From positions 17,501 to 81,500 of the forward strand of contig NZ_AOHC02000019.1 in NCBI RefSeq assembly GCF_000332415.1: a stretch of DNA of 64,000 nt, written 5' to 3'. Below, in pieces: positions 1-20,414 of the stretch (the stretch's first letter is position 1; every line of letters begins with the position of its first letter). The stretch is from Leptospira weilii serovar Ranarum str. ICFT. GTDB taxonomy: Bacteria > Spirochaetota > Leptospiria > Leptospirales > Leptospiraceae. The notes beneath the pieces were generated by a model, which was given only the letters and a program-made list of their open reading frames with translations, was not told where the DNA came from and did not search any database. The translations under genes were made by a program, and so were the position numbers.

Positions 1-1
1 C

Positions 2-349
2 ATAATTTTAATACGATTGGGAACGGAGGCCGCCGTCGGCAAGGAAATTCTCTTCAAACGTTTGCAAAACCTCGCAACCGAGATCAAGAAGAAGGGAAAA
101 GAAATTCACGTTTCGGGAAAGTTATTTTCCTCTCATTTGGAGGACACGTTTCAACACATCTTAAAAAAAGGTCTGGAAAGTAAACTTCTGAAACTCGACG
201 GAAACGGAGAAGTGCTCGGAACCGACAAACTTCTGCATCGGGACGGCGATACTAGAAATCTAAAAAAGAAAAACGTTTTTTTGTATCACGCAAATCAGCT
301 CACCTACCACAAACCGGAGCTGGACAAAATTCTCTTTTCTTTAACTTAA
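2..349 (+). CDS. C-terminal part of a protein, possibly glycerol-3-phosphate acyltransferase (partial)
   Basis: The reading frame is open to the left edge, so the TTG at 17 is not a real start and only the last ~116 residues are here. The visible part is Lys-rich and ends in a His/Tyr-rich tail (YHANQLTYHKPEL) before a TAA stop. That tail resembles the C-terminus of PlsB-type glycerol-3-phosphate acyltransferases, which make lysophosphatidate at the membrane. The catalytic HX4D block would lie outside the window, so the name is a weak guess. The next gene starts 20 bp downstream on the same strand, so co-transcription is likely. Confidence 0.55.
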   Translation: MILIRLGTEAAVGKEILFKRLQNLATEIKKKGKEIHVSGKLFSSHLEDTFQHILKKGLESKLLKLDGNGEVLGTDKLLHRDGDTRNLKKKNVFLYHANQLTYHKPELDKILFSLT

Positions 350-369
350 ACCAAGGAACAAAAATCGGA

Positions 370-1277
<908 letters not shown>

Positions 1278-1281
<4 letters not shown>

Positions 1282-2057
1282 AAAAAGTAATCAATCAAAT
1301 CGGAAAGGCTTTGGAGTACCTGGACAAACTCGGCACCGGAAAGTCCTTTCAGTTGTTTCGGTCCCTCGGTTATGAAAAGTTATATTCTCTTTCCGAAAAA
1401 GTGGATCATAAAACGCTTCTTTACATCAGCCAAAATTTGGATGAAAAAACGATCGTTGAATTCTTAAACCGAATTCCGGAAGAAACCCTAGTCGGACTTC
1501 TCTCCAAGGTTCCTCCCCAAGACATTACATATTTTGCAAATACGATTCCGATGGACGATCTGGTTCTATTGTCCACGTCGATTCCCTCCGCTCATATCGC
1601 GGAAATGTCCCTTAAAACCGGAAAAGAATCCTCGGCGGAAATTTTAAAAAACGTCGGGACTCGAAAGTCCATCGCGTTGTTAAACGAAGTGGGAATTCAG
1701 AACTTCATCGAACTTTCCTTAATGGTTCCCCCTACTCAATTGATTCCGATCGTTCGAGAGTTGACTCCGGAACAATCCGGAATTTGGGTTCGTCAAAGGG
1801 GAATCGGCGACATCCCGAAATTGATCGCGGCCTTCGGCGTTCAAAATCTTTTGGTCTTTTTAAGGACTTTAGGTTTTGAAAAAAATATTCATATCTTGGA
1901 AGTTTTAGGTCCTGTGGAATTGATCGAACTTGCCTACACGATTTCCGGCATGAAACTTCCGGGAAAATCGAAACCGCAAAAGAGCCGAGCCTATTCCAAA
2001 AAGAAAATTCAAGCCAAGAAAAAAGGCAAACGCTCCTCTAAAACGAGAAGATCCTAA
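1278..2057 (+). CDS. Helical-repeat protein with a basic C-terminal tail, 259 aa
   Basis: It is coupled to the preceding gene through an ATGA overlap. Residues ~35-200 are made of short degenerate helical repeats with a recurring pattern (L..IP.e.lv.LL..vP), resembling the superhelical N-domain of MgtE-type transporters and other alpha-solenoids. There is no transmembrane segment, so it is not a transporter. The last ~30 residues are almost all Lys, Arg and Ser (KSKPQKSRAYSKKKIQAKKK), a tail suited to binding nucleic acid or acidic lipid. The function is unknown; a scaffold is one possibility. Confidence 0.75.
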
Positions 2058-2111
2058 ATCAACGTGGGTTCGTGGAGAAAGTTTGAGCGGATCGCTCGCC
2101 ACCGGTAAGCG

Positions 2112-2764
2112 TCATTCCGTTTCCAAGTTTTTTCTAGCAACCGTCAGTTCTTCCCTGCTTTTCCGAAGAGAAATCAAACGTTCTTCGACGATCTTTAACC
2201 CGGAATCGTTTTGACCGGAGTCCTTGAAAAATTTCAGACCGTATTCCAAAATTTCAGTCATATCGTTCGATTTTTTGATCTTAGAATCGAGATAAAATTC
2301 CATGTCTGATTTCGCGACTTCCCTTTCTTCCAACAAAGCTCCGCGAATTTCGTACATTCTCTCTTCGTCTTTCTTTTGTTTTTCCTCCTGTTCTTTGGTT
2401 AACTCCCTAGGAATCAGGGAATTATCGGGAAAACGTTCCGCGAGAGGTCTGACCTTTTGAATGACTTCTTTCCGAATCCTTTCTTTTTCTTGAAAAGATA
2501 AACTCGAATACCCGCCTTCGGACGAGTTCGTCTCGGCGTTTGAAGCGGCCCAAGTTTCCGACTTTTCGGCTGCGGAGAAATCCAAAAAATTTCCGGATTC
2601 AAAAAGAGATTCCTCTTCCCGCATAAGGGTGTTTCGACTGAGTCCGCTTTTTAGTTTTTCATCTTCGGAAAAATCCTTTACGACGGAACGTTCTCCTTCC
2701 CCAAAAAAGAGATACGCCGATATAGTTAAGAAAATTATGATAATCGAATAGATTACTTTTTTGT

Positions 2765-2768
<4 letters not shown>
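2112..2768 (-). CDS. Membrane-anchored coiled-coil protein, 218 aa
   Basis: The N-terminus is one hydrophobic segment (residues 5-22, VIYSIIIIFLTISAYLFF) after MNKK, with no lipobox, so this is a signal anchor. The rest is highly charged, Glu/Lys-rich and probably coiled coil (residues ~95-215). It starts inside the stop of the upstream histidine kinase gene (4-bp overlap, 2765-2768). I infer that it is a dedicated partner of that kinase. No known domain is recognised. Confidence 0.7.
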
Positions 2769-5107
<2,339 letters not shown>

Positions 5108-5179
5108 GAATCCCTTGAAAATTCCTCAAAAAGACAAAAAAAGATCATCCTTTCGAGAGAACTTTCCGAGAGACATAAT

Positions 5180-5755
5180 ATGAGAATCGAAGAACTCCAG
5201 ACCGTACAGACGATTTTAAGTCGAATTCGAGATATCGAAAGTTTACCGAGCCGGTTTGTAAAAGAAGCTCCGATCCAAGTTAAATCGCCGCCATCGTTCG
5301 ATTCGATTCTGAAATCGGAACGCGAAACATCCGTTTCCAATCTCGAGGGAAAAGATCATCACGGAAACCGGAAAGATACTCTCACGGAAATCATTCGTAA
5401 GGAATCCGAAAAAAATCATCTCGATCCTTCCCTCGTTCAAAGCGTCATCAAAGCCGAATCCGGTTTTAAAGCCGACGCCGTTTCTCCGAAAGGTGCAATC
5501 GGTCTGATGCAACTCATGCCTTCCACGGCAAATCTTCTCGGAGTCGACGACCCTTCCGATCCGGCCGAGAACGTCGCGGGAGGAACCAAATTCTTAAGCG
5601 ATCTTTTAAATAAATATAAGAATTTAGATCACGCACTCGCCGCCTACAACGCGGGTCCGGGAGCCGTGGATCGTTACGGCGGAATTCCTCCCTACAAGGA
5701 AACGCAAAAGTATGTGGCAAAAGTCAAAAAGTTCTACAAGGATTTTTCCGATTAG
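5180..5755 (+). CDS. Lytic transglycosylase, SLT family, 191 aa
   Basis: A peptidoglycan lytic transglycosylase of the Slt/MltC type, which cleaves MurNAc-GlcNAc bonds to give 1,6-anhydro ends. The SLT fold covers residues ~65-185, with the catalytic Glu in KAESGF (Glu93), then the [13 protein letters not shown] motif and [11 protein letters not shown] chose the ATG at 5180, preceded by GAGAGA, over the upstream ORF start at 5090, because 5090 lies inside the divergent kinase gene. No clear signal peptide is seen, which is odd for a cell-wall enzyme. Export by another route, or a flagellar or envelope-associated role, is possible. Confidence 0.85.
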   Translation: MRIEELQTVQTILSRIRDIESLPSRFVKEAPIQVKSPPSFDSILKSERETSVSNLEGKDHHGNRKDTLTEIIRKESEKNHLDPSLVQSVIKAESGFKADAVSPKGAIGLMQLMPSTANLLGVDDPSDPAENVAGGTKFLSDLLNKYKNLDHALAAYNAGPGAVDRYGGIPPYKETQKYVAKVKKFYKDFSD

Positions 5756-6179
5756 TTTTTTCGCATCCGCTCTCGATTTCGTTTTCGGTTTCGTTTTATA
5801 ACTCAAACGATCGACTTCGCTTAACAATTACGTTAGTAATCCCTTACATTCGGAAGAATCAAACCAGGAATCGTTCGTTATCTTTTTGTACGAGGATCTA
5901 AAAAGGATTCTATATAACGTTTTTGCGATGAACCCGAACCCGTACGAAATATAAAGTTGTTATTGCGATCTTTTTTGTCGGATGGAATCAGGTTGATCCG
6001 CAACGACAAAAAAATCAGGAATCAAGTTTCGATTGCCAAAAGCGAATACTACAACAGTTGAACGTTATCCTTATTTCTACACGTTATCTCGCGCTTTCCA
6101 TTCGTCGATTTGAGGGATGTAAGATTCTTTTGAAATAGTGAGTGACACTTAGCCGTGTTTTAACTTTTATAGGGACAAA
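5756..6179. other. Intergenic region, 424 bp
   Basis: No gene is supported. It probably holds the promoter of the downstream TetR gene. Near 6136-6150 lies AGTGAGTGACACT, whose outer AGTG/CACT arms form a short inverted repeat about 30 bp before the tetR start. That would suit an autoregulatory site, but this is only inference. Confidence 0.4.
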
Positions 6180-6890
6180 ATGAAATCGATTAGATGGAAA
6201 ACAAATAATCGAAACGCTCGCGCGAAAAACGATTTTGTCTCTGAAACGATCATTCGCAAAAGGGATCGTGCCGCTACCGAGACCGCTATTCTTTTGGCGG
6301 CGATTCAAGTTTTCGCAAAAAAAGGTTACGATGCGGCCAATACTAGGGACATAGCCAAACTTGCAAATGCCAACGAAGCGTTGATCTTCCGATACTTCGG
6401 AAATAAAAAAGGTCTTTTGGAAGCGATCCTCACTCGAGCCGAAGATATCAAACAGGATGATTCTCCCACTTCCCGCTTTTCCAAAAATTCGGAAACTTAT
6501 GAGGACTTAGAAGCAAGCCTTCAATCTTCCATGTCCCGTAAATGCAGAGACTTTAGGGACGCCGAAGACTTTATGAAAGTTGCCGTTAGTCAGATCATCT
6601 TGGATCCGGAAGTCAGCCGAATCATTCAAAAGAAAATTTATACGAAAGCTCTTCCGGAATTTATGGCGGAGTTGGAAAAATTCAAAAAAGCCGGTAAGAT
6701 CGATTCCAAGGCGGATTTAAAATCGATCGCTTATGCAATCTCTTCCCTTACGTTCGCACTCGGTTTTATGGGCCAGTGCATTTATAAAATTCCTCCCGCA
6801 GAAATCCAAGCCGCCATCAAAGAAGTCGCTCGAATTTTTCGAAAAGGTTTGGAGCCCGGAAATAAAAAACAACCAAGTAGAAAACGTTAG
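6180..6890 (+). CDS. TetR/AcrR family transcriptional regulator, 236 aa
   Basis: The N-terminal DNA-binding domain is clear: [42 protein letters not shown] (residues ~35-77, quoted here in outline) has the helix-turn-helix and the YFGNK turn typical of the family. The C-terminal ~150 residues would form the ligand-binding and dimer domain. A basic ~30-residue N-terminal extension comes before it. The start ATG follows TAGGGA. No obvious target gene is adjacent on the same strand; the next gene, a methyltransferase, is convergent. The ligand is unknown. Confidence 0.9.
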   Translation: MKSIRWKTNNRNARAKNDFVSETIIRKRDRAATETAILLAAIQVFAKKGYDAANTRDIAKLANANEALIFRYFGNKKGLLEAILTRAEDIKQDDSPTSRFSKNSETYEDLEASLQSSMSRKCRDFRDAEDFMKVAVSQIILDPEVSRIIQKKIYTKALPEFMAELEKFKKAGKIDSKADLKSIAYAISSLTFALGFMGQCIYKIPPAEIQAAIKEVARIFRKGLEPGNKKQPSRKR

Positions 6891-6950
6891 ACGAAATAGA
6901 ACTGTAATTTTTTGAAACTGAAAAATACTAGAGTTCAGTTACATTTTCTT

Positions 6951-7092
6951 AAAAGGGCGATCGGACTTTAACAAAGCATGATTTTTCTCTTCTGTAAAAT
7001 CTCTGAAATCTGATTTCTGAACTCTATCCACTAGGAATCAGCGGATAGAGTTCAGAGGGATTTTCCTAATAAAAGGGATCGGACTTTAACAA
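6951..7092. repeat. Hairpin flanked by ~22-bp direct repeats
   Basis: Two near-identical direct repeats (6951-6974 and 7071-7092, both ending in GATCGGACTTTAACAA) flank a perfect 13-bp inverted repeat, CTGAACTCTATCC at 7017-7029 and its complement at 7043-7055, with a 13-nt loop. The block sits between two convergent genes, so it could act as a bidirectional terminator. The flanking direct repeats look more like a small insertion or duplication. The same GGACTTTAACAA word occurs inverted inside the repeat at 11390-11492. Confidence 0.6.
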
Positions 7093-7144
7093 GAAGAGTC
7101 CGTATTACGCGACCAAAGAAACAGAAAATCGGAATATACAATTT

Positions 7145-8755
<1,611 letters not shown>

Positions 8756-9236
8756 CTATACCGTGTAATTCCAATCATTCATTAACAGCTTCAAACAAAA
8801 TTAATTTTTACGTTTTCCTTATTCGAAAGTTTGTATCAGTCAAAGACAAAAGTTTCAGAACCTAAGAAGCTAACAACCAGTAATTTATTTCGTCCTACTT
8901 ACAGTTGTTAGACGACTAATCAGTATACTATAACTTGAGAATTTCTAATCTTCAAGTTTTTTAAGCGGACATGAAAACAAAGATGTATACATAAATTTTT
9001 ACGATATGAGTTTAGAGTAAACTTCGCTTTAAAATCAAATTCATCGATATATTATCCTAATTCATCTGTGTTTTTAAGACTTTTGATTCGTTAAAATTAA
9101 ACGAGTAATGTTTTTCCGTTCGTTTACATAAAACTTTCATCTTTGTTTTAGCCTGTTTTAAGATGTCTTAATGATTAAACATCTATTTGCAGCTAAATCG
9201 TTTCGTTTGAGATTCGTTTATTGGAGGGAGTCGTTT
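8756..9236. other. Intergenic region, ~480 bp, AT-rich
   Basis: AT-rich sequence between the methyltransferase start and a short plus-strand gene. No ORF or strong inverted repeat is supported. It should hold the methyltransferase promoter (minus strand) and that of the small gene at 9237. Confidence 0.4.
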
Positions 9237-9368
9237 ATGACTTGTGCGGAACTTAAAATGGAAAACGATTTGTCGAATTCCGAGAACAAACTACAAGACG
9301 TGTCTATCGTATTGAAAGTTTATGAAATGATTCAGAGGAAAGTAAGTGGAATGGGAGCTAAATCGTAG
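9237..9368 (+). CDS. Small hypothetical protein, 43 aa
   Basis: The longer frame could begin at 9171, but the ATG at 9237 is preceded at 6 nt by an almost perfect Shine-Dalgarno sequence (GGAGGGAG, 9223-9230), one of the strongest in the window. The product (MTCAELKMENDLSNSENKLQ...) is charged, has no membrane segment and has a helical C-terminal half ending VYEMIQRKVSGMGAKS. No homologue is recognised. Its stop is 1 bp from the stop of the convergent secreted-protein gene. Confidence 0.55.
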   Translation: MTCAELKMENDLSNSENKLQDVSIVLKVYEMIQRKVSGMGAKS

Positions 9369-9369
9369 T

Positions 9370-9810
9370 TTATTCGTTGATGTTATCAAGGTAAATAAAT
9401 TTCCAACCCGCGGCGCGAGTGTGTTTAAATCCGAAAAGAATCGGCTCCTCCGCACCCGGTTCTGCGCCTTTCATTTTGCAGCTAACCGTAAATTCCTTTT
9501 TTCTGTCGGGATCGAGAGTAGGCTTCGCATTGCGAAAACATTCTTTTGCGTCGGCTTCGCCGTTGAATATTTCATCATAACGTTTCAATAACTCTGCCTT
9601 ACTTTTTATTTCGGATGCACCGTAGGGCATGTAAATCGGGAATCGGGATAAGTTTGCAATGTTAACCGGATCGTTTTTGAGGATCGCGTTTCTGAATTTT
9701 TCCCAAAAGACGGAAATAGAAACGTCGGTTTGAGAACTTGAGATCGATGAAGCCGCAAGAAAAATTGCTAACAACACAAAATTCAACAGTTGCCCATATC
9801 TTTTGTTCAT
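9370..9810 (-). CDS. Secreted hypothetical protein, 146 aa
   Basis: An N-terminal signal peptide (LLNFVLLAIFLAASSISSSQ, about residues 8-27) probably exports it to the periplasm. The mature part is ~120 residues with two Cys (ECF and VSC) that could form a disulfide. Its layout (FWEKFRNAILKNDPVNIANL, then a strand-rich end) resembles small NTF2-like proteins, but this is not certain. It is transcribed alone, toward the small gene at 9237. Confidence 0.7.
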   Translation of the reverse strand: MNKRYGQLLNFVLLAIFLAASSISSSQTDVSISVFWEKFRNAILKNDPVNIANLSRFPIYMPYGASEIKSKAELLKRYDEIFNGEADAKECFRNAKPTLDPDRKKEFTVSCKMKGAEPGAEEPILFGFKHTRAAGWKFIYLDNINE

Positions 9811-10396
9811 CTAAGTTTTGCTCCTACTGATTCCTACATAATAGAGTACTATAAATTTTGAAACGAATTCCCGTTTTAGAGGCAGAATTCCGGACAGTCC
9901 GTTATATAGTTTTGAGTAACACGAATTTTTCACAACGATGAGTTTCAAGAAAAGTTCATTACACAAAAGTGAACGGTTCATTCAACTGTAATTTTTTCAA
10001 ATTTATTTTTTTATTCATAGATCCTAGAGTCTATTAGAATATCGGCAAATGATGCCGACTTGCGATTTCAGGATTTAAGTCTGTGTTTGCGTTTTGATAG
10101 AAGCGTCAATGCCGATATATTTTCAAGAAACGTTTCCATATCGTCGCACGTTCGCAATTCTTCGTTTTTTAGATAATCATCCAACGTTCTTACGATAAAA
10201 AGCTGGAATTCTTATTCGAATTTTTATTCCTTTTCTATTCATTCATTTTCTATTATATTCTTTTTAGTTCGACAAAATGTAGGACTATTTAAAGTTTATT
10301 TGATATATAAAAAGAGAAAGCGTTGCGCTCGAGTTCAAGAAAGCTCCGCACTTGAACTTCCGATTCTACCGGATTTTATTACTTCAATCTTTATTT
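9811..10396. other. Intergenic region with no supported gene
   Basis: With the repeat at 10397-10476 and the ~100 bp after it, this makes a gene-poor stretch of ~770 bp. I see AT-rich sequence and no convincing ORF, hairpin or RNA gene. Its neighbour is a decayed gene, so it may be decayed coding sequence no longer recognisable. Confidence 0.4.
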
Positions 10397-10476
10397 AGAG
10401 TTTGTCCCAAAACTCAAAACAATCGCAGAGATTTGCGGCCATTCCGATAAAATCGGACGGTCTTGGGACAAACTCT
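10397..10476. repeat. 80-bp element with perfect 14-bp terminal inverted repeats (copy 1)
   Basis: Its ends are AGAGTTTGTCCCAA (10397-10410) and TTGGGACAAACTCT (10463-10476), a perfect inverted pair. The core has a small hairpin, CCGATAAAATCGG, near 10444-10456. Copies 2 and 3 are at 20139-20219 and 55945-56027 with ~85-90% identity by eye, and their right ends read GGCGGACAAACTCT. It encodes nothing. It looks like a miniature inverted-repeat transposable element, or a structured RNA element spread by one. Confidence 0.75.
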
Positions 10477-10580
10477 TATTGATTAAAACATAATATTCTA
10501 ATTGGATTGATCGTTTTAAGAGCCGGATTGTTGCGACCCATAGGTTCGTGTTTCGTGAACAGGTAAAACTTGGAAACGTT

Positions 10581-11290
10581 CTAATTTGTTACACAGCGGA
10601 CGAAGGTATTACCGGCCTTGTCCATGGCGCCGGCTGAACCGTTGGTAAAATCGAAACTCATCAACTCATTTGTATTCGGCATTCGCCGGCGCGGTGGCGC
10701 ACGTCGTGTTTGATAGATAGGTTACGGCCGCGTTGGTATTTGGAAATTGTAGGGTTTCAATTTTGGGAACATTGGAAGCGTGAATGAGAGACGCCAGTTC
10801 TCGAACGTTCGGGATTCTCCAATTCGTTTTTCCGGCATAACCGTTGCCGCCATTGAATGTATTCAGCTCGGAACAACTTCCGGGAAGCCCCGCAGTTGCG
10901 TCGTTCCAAGAAATCGCCGTTATGGCGCCTCCGGAACAATCCGCACCGCTTCGACCTTGAGCGCAGGTTTTCCAGGTCAGACCGTGAACCTCGTCCAGGG
11001 ATGTATAATCCGAAGGATAAACGCAGTGTTGCCTCCGCTGAATGTACGACTTGGAATATTGATAAATTCTCCGTCGTTTCCAGTTCCGGCGCATGCAAGT
11101 ACAGCTCCTCCGTTCCAACAAAGAGTTTGGGCCGTATCGATCACCGCTCCGGGAGTGAAGGCCAATACCGGAACATCCGGACACTCCGGAATTGGGGCTT
11201 GTATCGCTTGCGGCTCGGTTTGCTCTTCCGTTTGTGACGGAGAATTGATATTTTTTAAATATTGTAAAAACGGAAGTGAAATTTACTTAC
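10581..11290 (-). pseudogene. Decayed DUF1566 (Lcl-type) lipoprotein gene
   Basis: Three pieces of one protein lie in order on the minus strand in different frames. Codons from about 11290 to 11030 give a Gln/Glu/Pro-rich lead and [20 protein letters not shown] frameshift near 11030 leads into [16 protein letters not shown]..., [16 protein letters not shown] and NAEYK, ending in TGA near 10667. A second shift restores FDFTNGSAGAMDKAG...FVRCVTN and the TAG at 10581-10583. These are the usual DUF1566 hallmarks (TWKTC, WRIPN.RELASL, RCV). The 5' end lacks a start and lipobox and has an in-frame TAA, so it is also truncated. An intact relative is at 36672-38108. Confidence 0.8.
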
Positions 11291-11389
11291 GACTTTAATT
11301 CTTCAATCGAGTCGACAATTGATTTCATTTTATTTTCATCTTTTTTAGTTAGTATATAATAAATACGAATTCTATTTGCGCGCGTTTCA

Positions 11390-11492
11390 AGTGGTTAGGC
11401 GTTAGGTGATTGCAGAAATAGAATAACCAACCTTTGTTAAAGTCCAATCACTCTATTAGAAAAATGTAACTAATTCCTAACCACTAACCACT
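11390..11492. repeat. ~103-bp inverted-repeat element with GTTAGG-rich ends
   Basis: The left end AGTGGTTAGGCGTTAGG (11390-11406) matches the complement of the right end (11476-11492) at 15 of 17 positions. Inside is TTGTTAAAGTCC, the inverse of the GGACTTTAACAA word in the repeats at 6951-7092. Similar GGTTAGG strings occur at 31845-31860 and right after recQ (51405-51435). The rest of the 11291-11621 gap has no supported gene and should contain the promoter of the gene at 11622. Confidence 0.55.
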
Positions 11493-11621
11493 GAAATGGA
11501 TGAATCCGCAAGACGGCACGGCAATCTTTAATACGATTGTAACAATCTTTCCGTTTTTACCCTTGTAGAATTTTATAAAGATGAAAAGCGATAATCATTC
11601 ACTAAGGAAACCGATTACAAA

Positions 11622-11936
11622 ATGATTACAAAACTATCCCTATTTTTTATATTCACTACATTACTTTCTTTGAATACTCTCTTGGCGGACACGGTTAAAA
11701 ACGTTAAAACGAACGAAATGATCGAAAACGTCAAAACCTCCGAAAACGAACAAGGAATCGTCGTTGAATACGAGGATGGAACGAAACGCGGTTTTAAAAA
11801 AGAAACGGTTACGATCGAAAAAAAAGAAATCACATGGGCAAAGGAAGAAGAATCAAAGGAGGAAACCAAAGGGGATCGTTATCTTGCTTTGGGTTCGATG
11901 AGTTTACTTTTGATTCTATTCTTCGTGCTGCCGTAA
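11622..11936 (+). CDS. Small secreted protein with C-terminal membrane segment, 104 aa
   Basis: A signal peptide ([19 protein letters not shown], residues ~5-23) is followed by a charged region with Lys/Glu alternation ([20 protein letters not shown]), then a C-terminal hydrophobic segment ([16 protein letters not shown], ~89-104). This is a bitopic inner-membrane protein facing the periplasm. The start ATG follows AAGGAAA by ~12 nt. No family is recognised. Small secreted proteins with an [12 protein letters not shown] patch are seen in Leptospira, but this is only an impression. Confidence 0.7.
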   Translation: MITKLSLFFIFTTLLSLNTLLADTVKNVKTNEMIENVKTSENEQGIVVEYEDGTKRGFKKETVTIEKKEITWAKEEESKEETKGDRYLALGSMSLLLILFFVLP

Positions 11937-12173
11937 AAAACGCGAGTTCGGCAGTGTCGGCAATCCTGTGTAAATGACGTATTTTAAAACGACTCGAGAA
12001 TCAAACGTTCTGACAAGCCACACACAATGCAAAAGCGATTGAATGTGAAAACTCAGTAAAACACTTCCTATGGGGCGTGTTTTAGGATCAACAAATTGGA
12101 ACGGCAAAAATTTCGTTTTTAGAGCGACCCGACAATTTGTAGATCAGATCAAAGTTACGCGAATTATACCAAT

Positions 12174-12225
12174 TTGTAACTTATACGTAACTCCTTTCAT
12201 CTATCTTAACCGTAACCTTATACGG
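12174..12225 (+). promoter_or_regulatory. Candidate operator sites upstream of the TonB-uptake lipoprotein
   Basis: TTGTAACTTATACGTAAC (12174-12191) and a second, related site CCGTAACCTTATACGG (12210-12225, with CCGTA/TACGG arms) lie 25-75 bp before the lipoprotein start. A near copy, TTGTAATTATACGGTAAC, sits at 17604-17621 upstream of exbB, the other unit of the same locus. Sharing between two units of one uptake system suggests a common regulator, perhaps a metal-responsive one. The regulator is not identified. Confidence 0.45.
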
Positions 12226-12248
12226 CTTTATTTCCAAGGAGTTATAAG

Positions 12249-13631
<1,383 letters not shown>

Positions 13632-13639
13632 ACTTGAAT

Positions 13640-13669
13640 ATTAGGATTCCCTAATTTGGGAATCCTAAT
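13640..13669. terminator. Hairpin between the two lipoprotein genes
   Basis: ATTAGGATTCCC and its exact complement (12-bp arms) enclose the loop TAATTT, 8 bp after the lipoprotein stop. No T-run follows, so it is not a classic terminator. It more likely lowers expression of the downstream receptor relative to the lipoprotein, or protects the upstream message end. Confidence 0.55.
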
Positions 13670-13684
13670 TCAAAATTCAGAAAT

Positions 13685-14349
13685 ATGTTTCAGAATCACC
13701 GCGACATTTCCCAAAAAAAACTCCGTAATATCGCTTTTCGAAGTAAATTTGTTTTTCTTAATATTCTAATATTCATGCTTTTATCGGCTTGGATCTCCGA
13801 TTGTAAAAAAAACGAACAACACCCGAACTTCGACAAAGAACTTACGGACCCAAAACTTGTTTTGGAAATCCAAAAAGACAAAGAAATTCTAAAATCGGAA
13901 ATCAAAGAATCCTATACGATTTTCAATTCCTCCCGATCGGTCGAGGAAGCTCTTACGAAAGCGTTAACGGAAATACGGGATAATCCGAATCGATCGGACG
14001 ATTTACTTCGATATTCGTGCAACCCGGAAGAAATCAGAAAGATCTATCTCCCCAACAACGCGGACCAAAACAACATCGTAGCGAATTCTAAAATCGAGGA
14101 TTCCATGTATCTGATTCTTTTAAGAAGAACCGCGGGGATCGATAAAATCCGAAAACATCTGCAAGGAACGAAGGGAACCGTCAAGATTCTCCCTTTAACC
14201 AAACCGTATAACATCCGTAAGCTGACAAACGTCAACGGATACGTCATCGGAGAATTCGATCTGCAAGTCGGATTAAAAAAGATCCGAATCGAAGAGATCA
14301 AACTCGTTCTAGAACATAAAAATCAATTTAAAGTTTGTACATACGGAAC

Positions 14350-14353
<4 letters not shown>
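13685..14353 (+). CDS. Lipoprotein-like hypothetical protein of the TonB locus, 222 aa
   Basis: A long basic N-region is followed by a hydrophobic segment ending in AWISDC (Cys40), a plausible loose lipobox, then a Lys/Glu-rich soluble domain without a recognised family. The stop overlaps the receptor start (ATGA at 14350-14353), so it is translationally coupled to the receptor and probably serves the same uptake system. The N-terminal extension before the hydrophobic core is longer than usual; the true start may lie further in. Confidence 0.7.
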
Positions 14354-17310
<2,957 letters not shown>

Positions 17311-17319
<9 letters not shown>

Positions 17320-17358
17320 ACGAAACTGTAAACGAAACTGTAAACGAAACTATAAACG
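17311..17358 (+). repeat. 12-bp tandem repeat, four copies, spanning the receptor stop codon
   Basis: AAACTGTAAACG is repeated three times exactly and a fourth time with one change (AAACTATAAACG). The first copy contains the last codons and stop of the receptor (AAA CTG TAA), so the tandem array is an in-frame copy of the Lys-Leu-stop end. Each added unit carries its own TAA, so array changes would not alter the protein. The array is a likely replication-slippage site. Confidence 0.75.
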
Positions 17359-17377
17359 TTCGGATTATCTCGGCGAA

Positions 17378-17403
17378 TTTCTCTTCGCTTCCGCGAAGAG
17401 AAA
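17378..17403. terminator. Strong hairpin after the receptor gene
   Basis: TTTCTCTTCGC pairs exactly with GCGAAGAGAAA around a TTCC loop, an 11-bp stem ~60 bp after the stop. No long T-run follows. It is a plausible terminator or mRNA end-stabiliser separating the receptor from the exbB unit. The rest of the 17320-17664 gap is AT-rich with no gene, apart from the operator-like site at 17604. Confidence 0.55.
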
Positions 17404-17603
17404 CCGCGCTCTCCGCTACAATCTGCATCGCAACATATTAATTTTATAGAATATTCAAATTTAATTTTTTTAAAATTTTACCTCCGCCGAAAAAAGATGT
17501 TGCGAAGCAGGATTTTCGCTACGATCGCTTTCGCGGTCGTGAACCTACATTTTATGCGTTTTCCGAAAAATCCTTTTTTGAAAGTCTCAAATCCGTAATC
17601 CTT

Positions 17604-17648
<45 letters not shown>

Positions 17649-17664
17649 TGAATCGGAGACGTCG

Positions 17665-18501
<837 letters not shown>

Positions 18502-18527
18502 TCGCTTTTTTGCATGAAGGTATCCTT

Positions 18528-19366
<839 letters not shown>

Positions 19367-19369
19367 TCG

Positions 19370-19954
<585 letters not shown>

Positions 19955-20138
19955 TATACTTAAGTTAAAATATTATGAAAACTAAATATATAAAAGTATA
20001 AATGATTTTTTCCCATAGAACGGAATCCGCTCAAACAAATCCACGCGAGCAGCCTCAAGGATAAAAACCTATAATCGTTTTAAAATTTTTCATCGTCTAT
20101 TCTATTCAAAAAACAAAATACTCTAAATTTAAAAACTT

Positions 20139-20219
20139 AGAGCCTGTCCCAAAACTTAAAAACAATCGCAGAGATTCGCGGCCATTCCGATAAAATCGGA
20201 CGGTTGGCGGACAAACTCT
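20139..20219. repeat. 81-bp inverted-end element (copy 2)
   Basis: A second copy of the element at 10397-10476, in the same orientation, from AGAGCCTGTCCCAAAA to GGCGGACAAACTCT. Its two ends no longer pair perfectly (CC in place of TT on the left, GCG in place of GGG on the right). It lies in the 460-bp gap between tonB and the DUF1554 gene. The rest of that gap is AT-rich with no supported gene. Confidence 0.75.
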
Positions 20220-20414
20220 TAGTTTTTTCCTTAAAACGAATCGATAAAAACCGTTTTGTTAATCGTAGATATTTTTTTCAACAATTCCATTTATACACAG
20301 TTCATTCTTAACCTCAAATAACATTCAAAAGATAGAATATAACTGACCTAATATGTTTCCGTTTCACTCATTCGTCAAACCGAACGATTTAAAGTGCGTC
20401 GTCATTTGTTTTTT

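Noticed and set aside
10780..11298. Plus-strand ORF of 172 codons over the decayed lipoprotein
   Set aside because: The opposite strand carries clear DUF1566 motifs; the plus-strand product has none.
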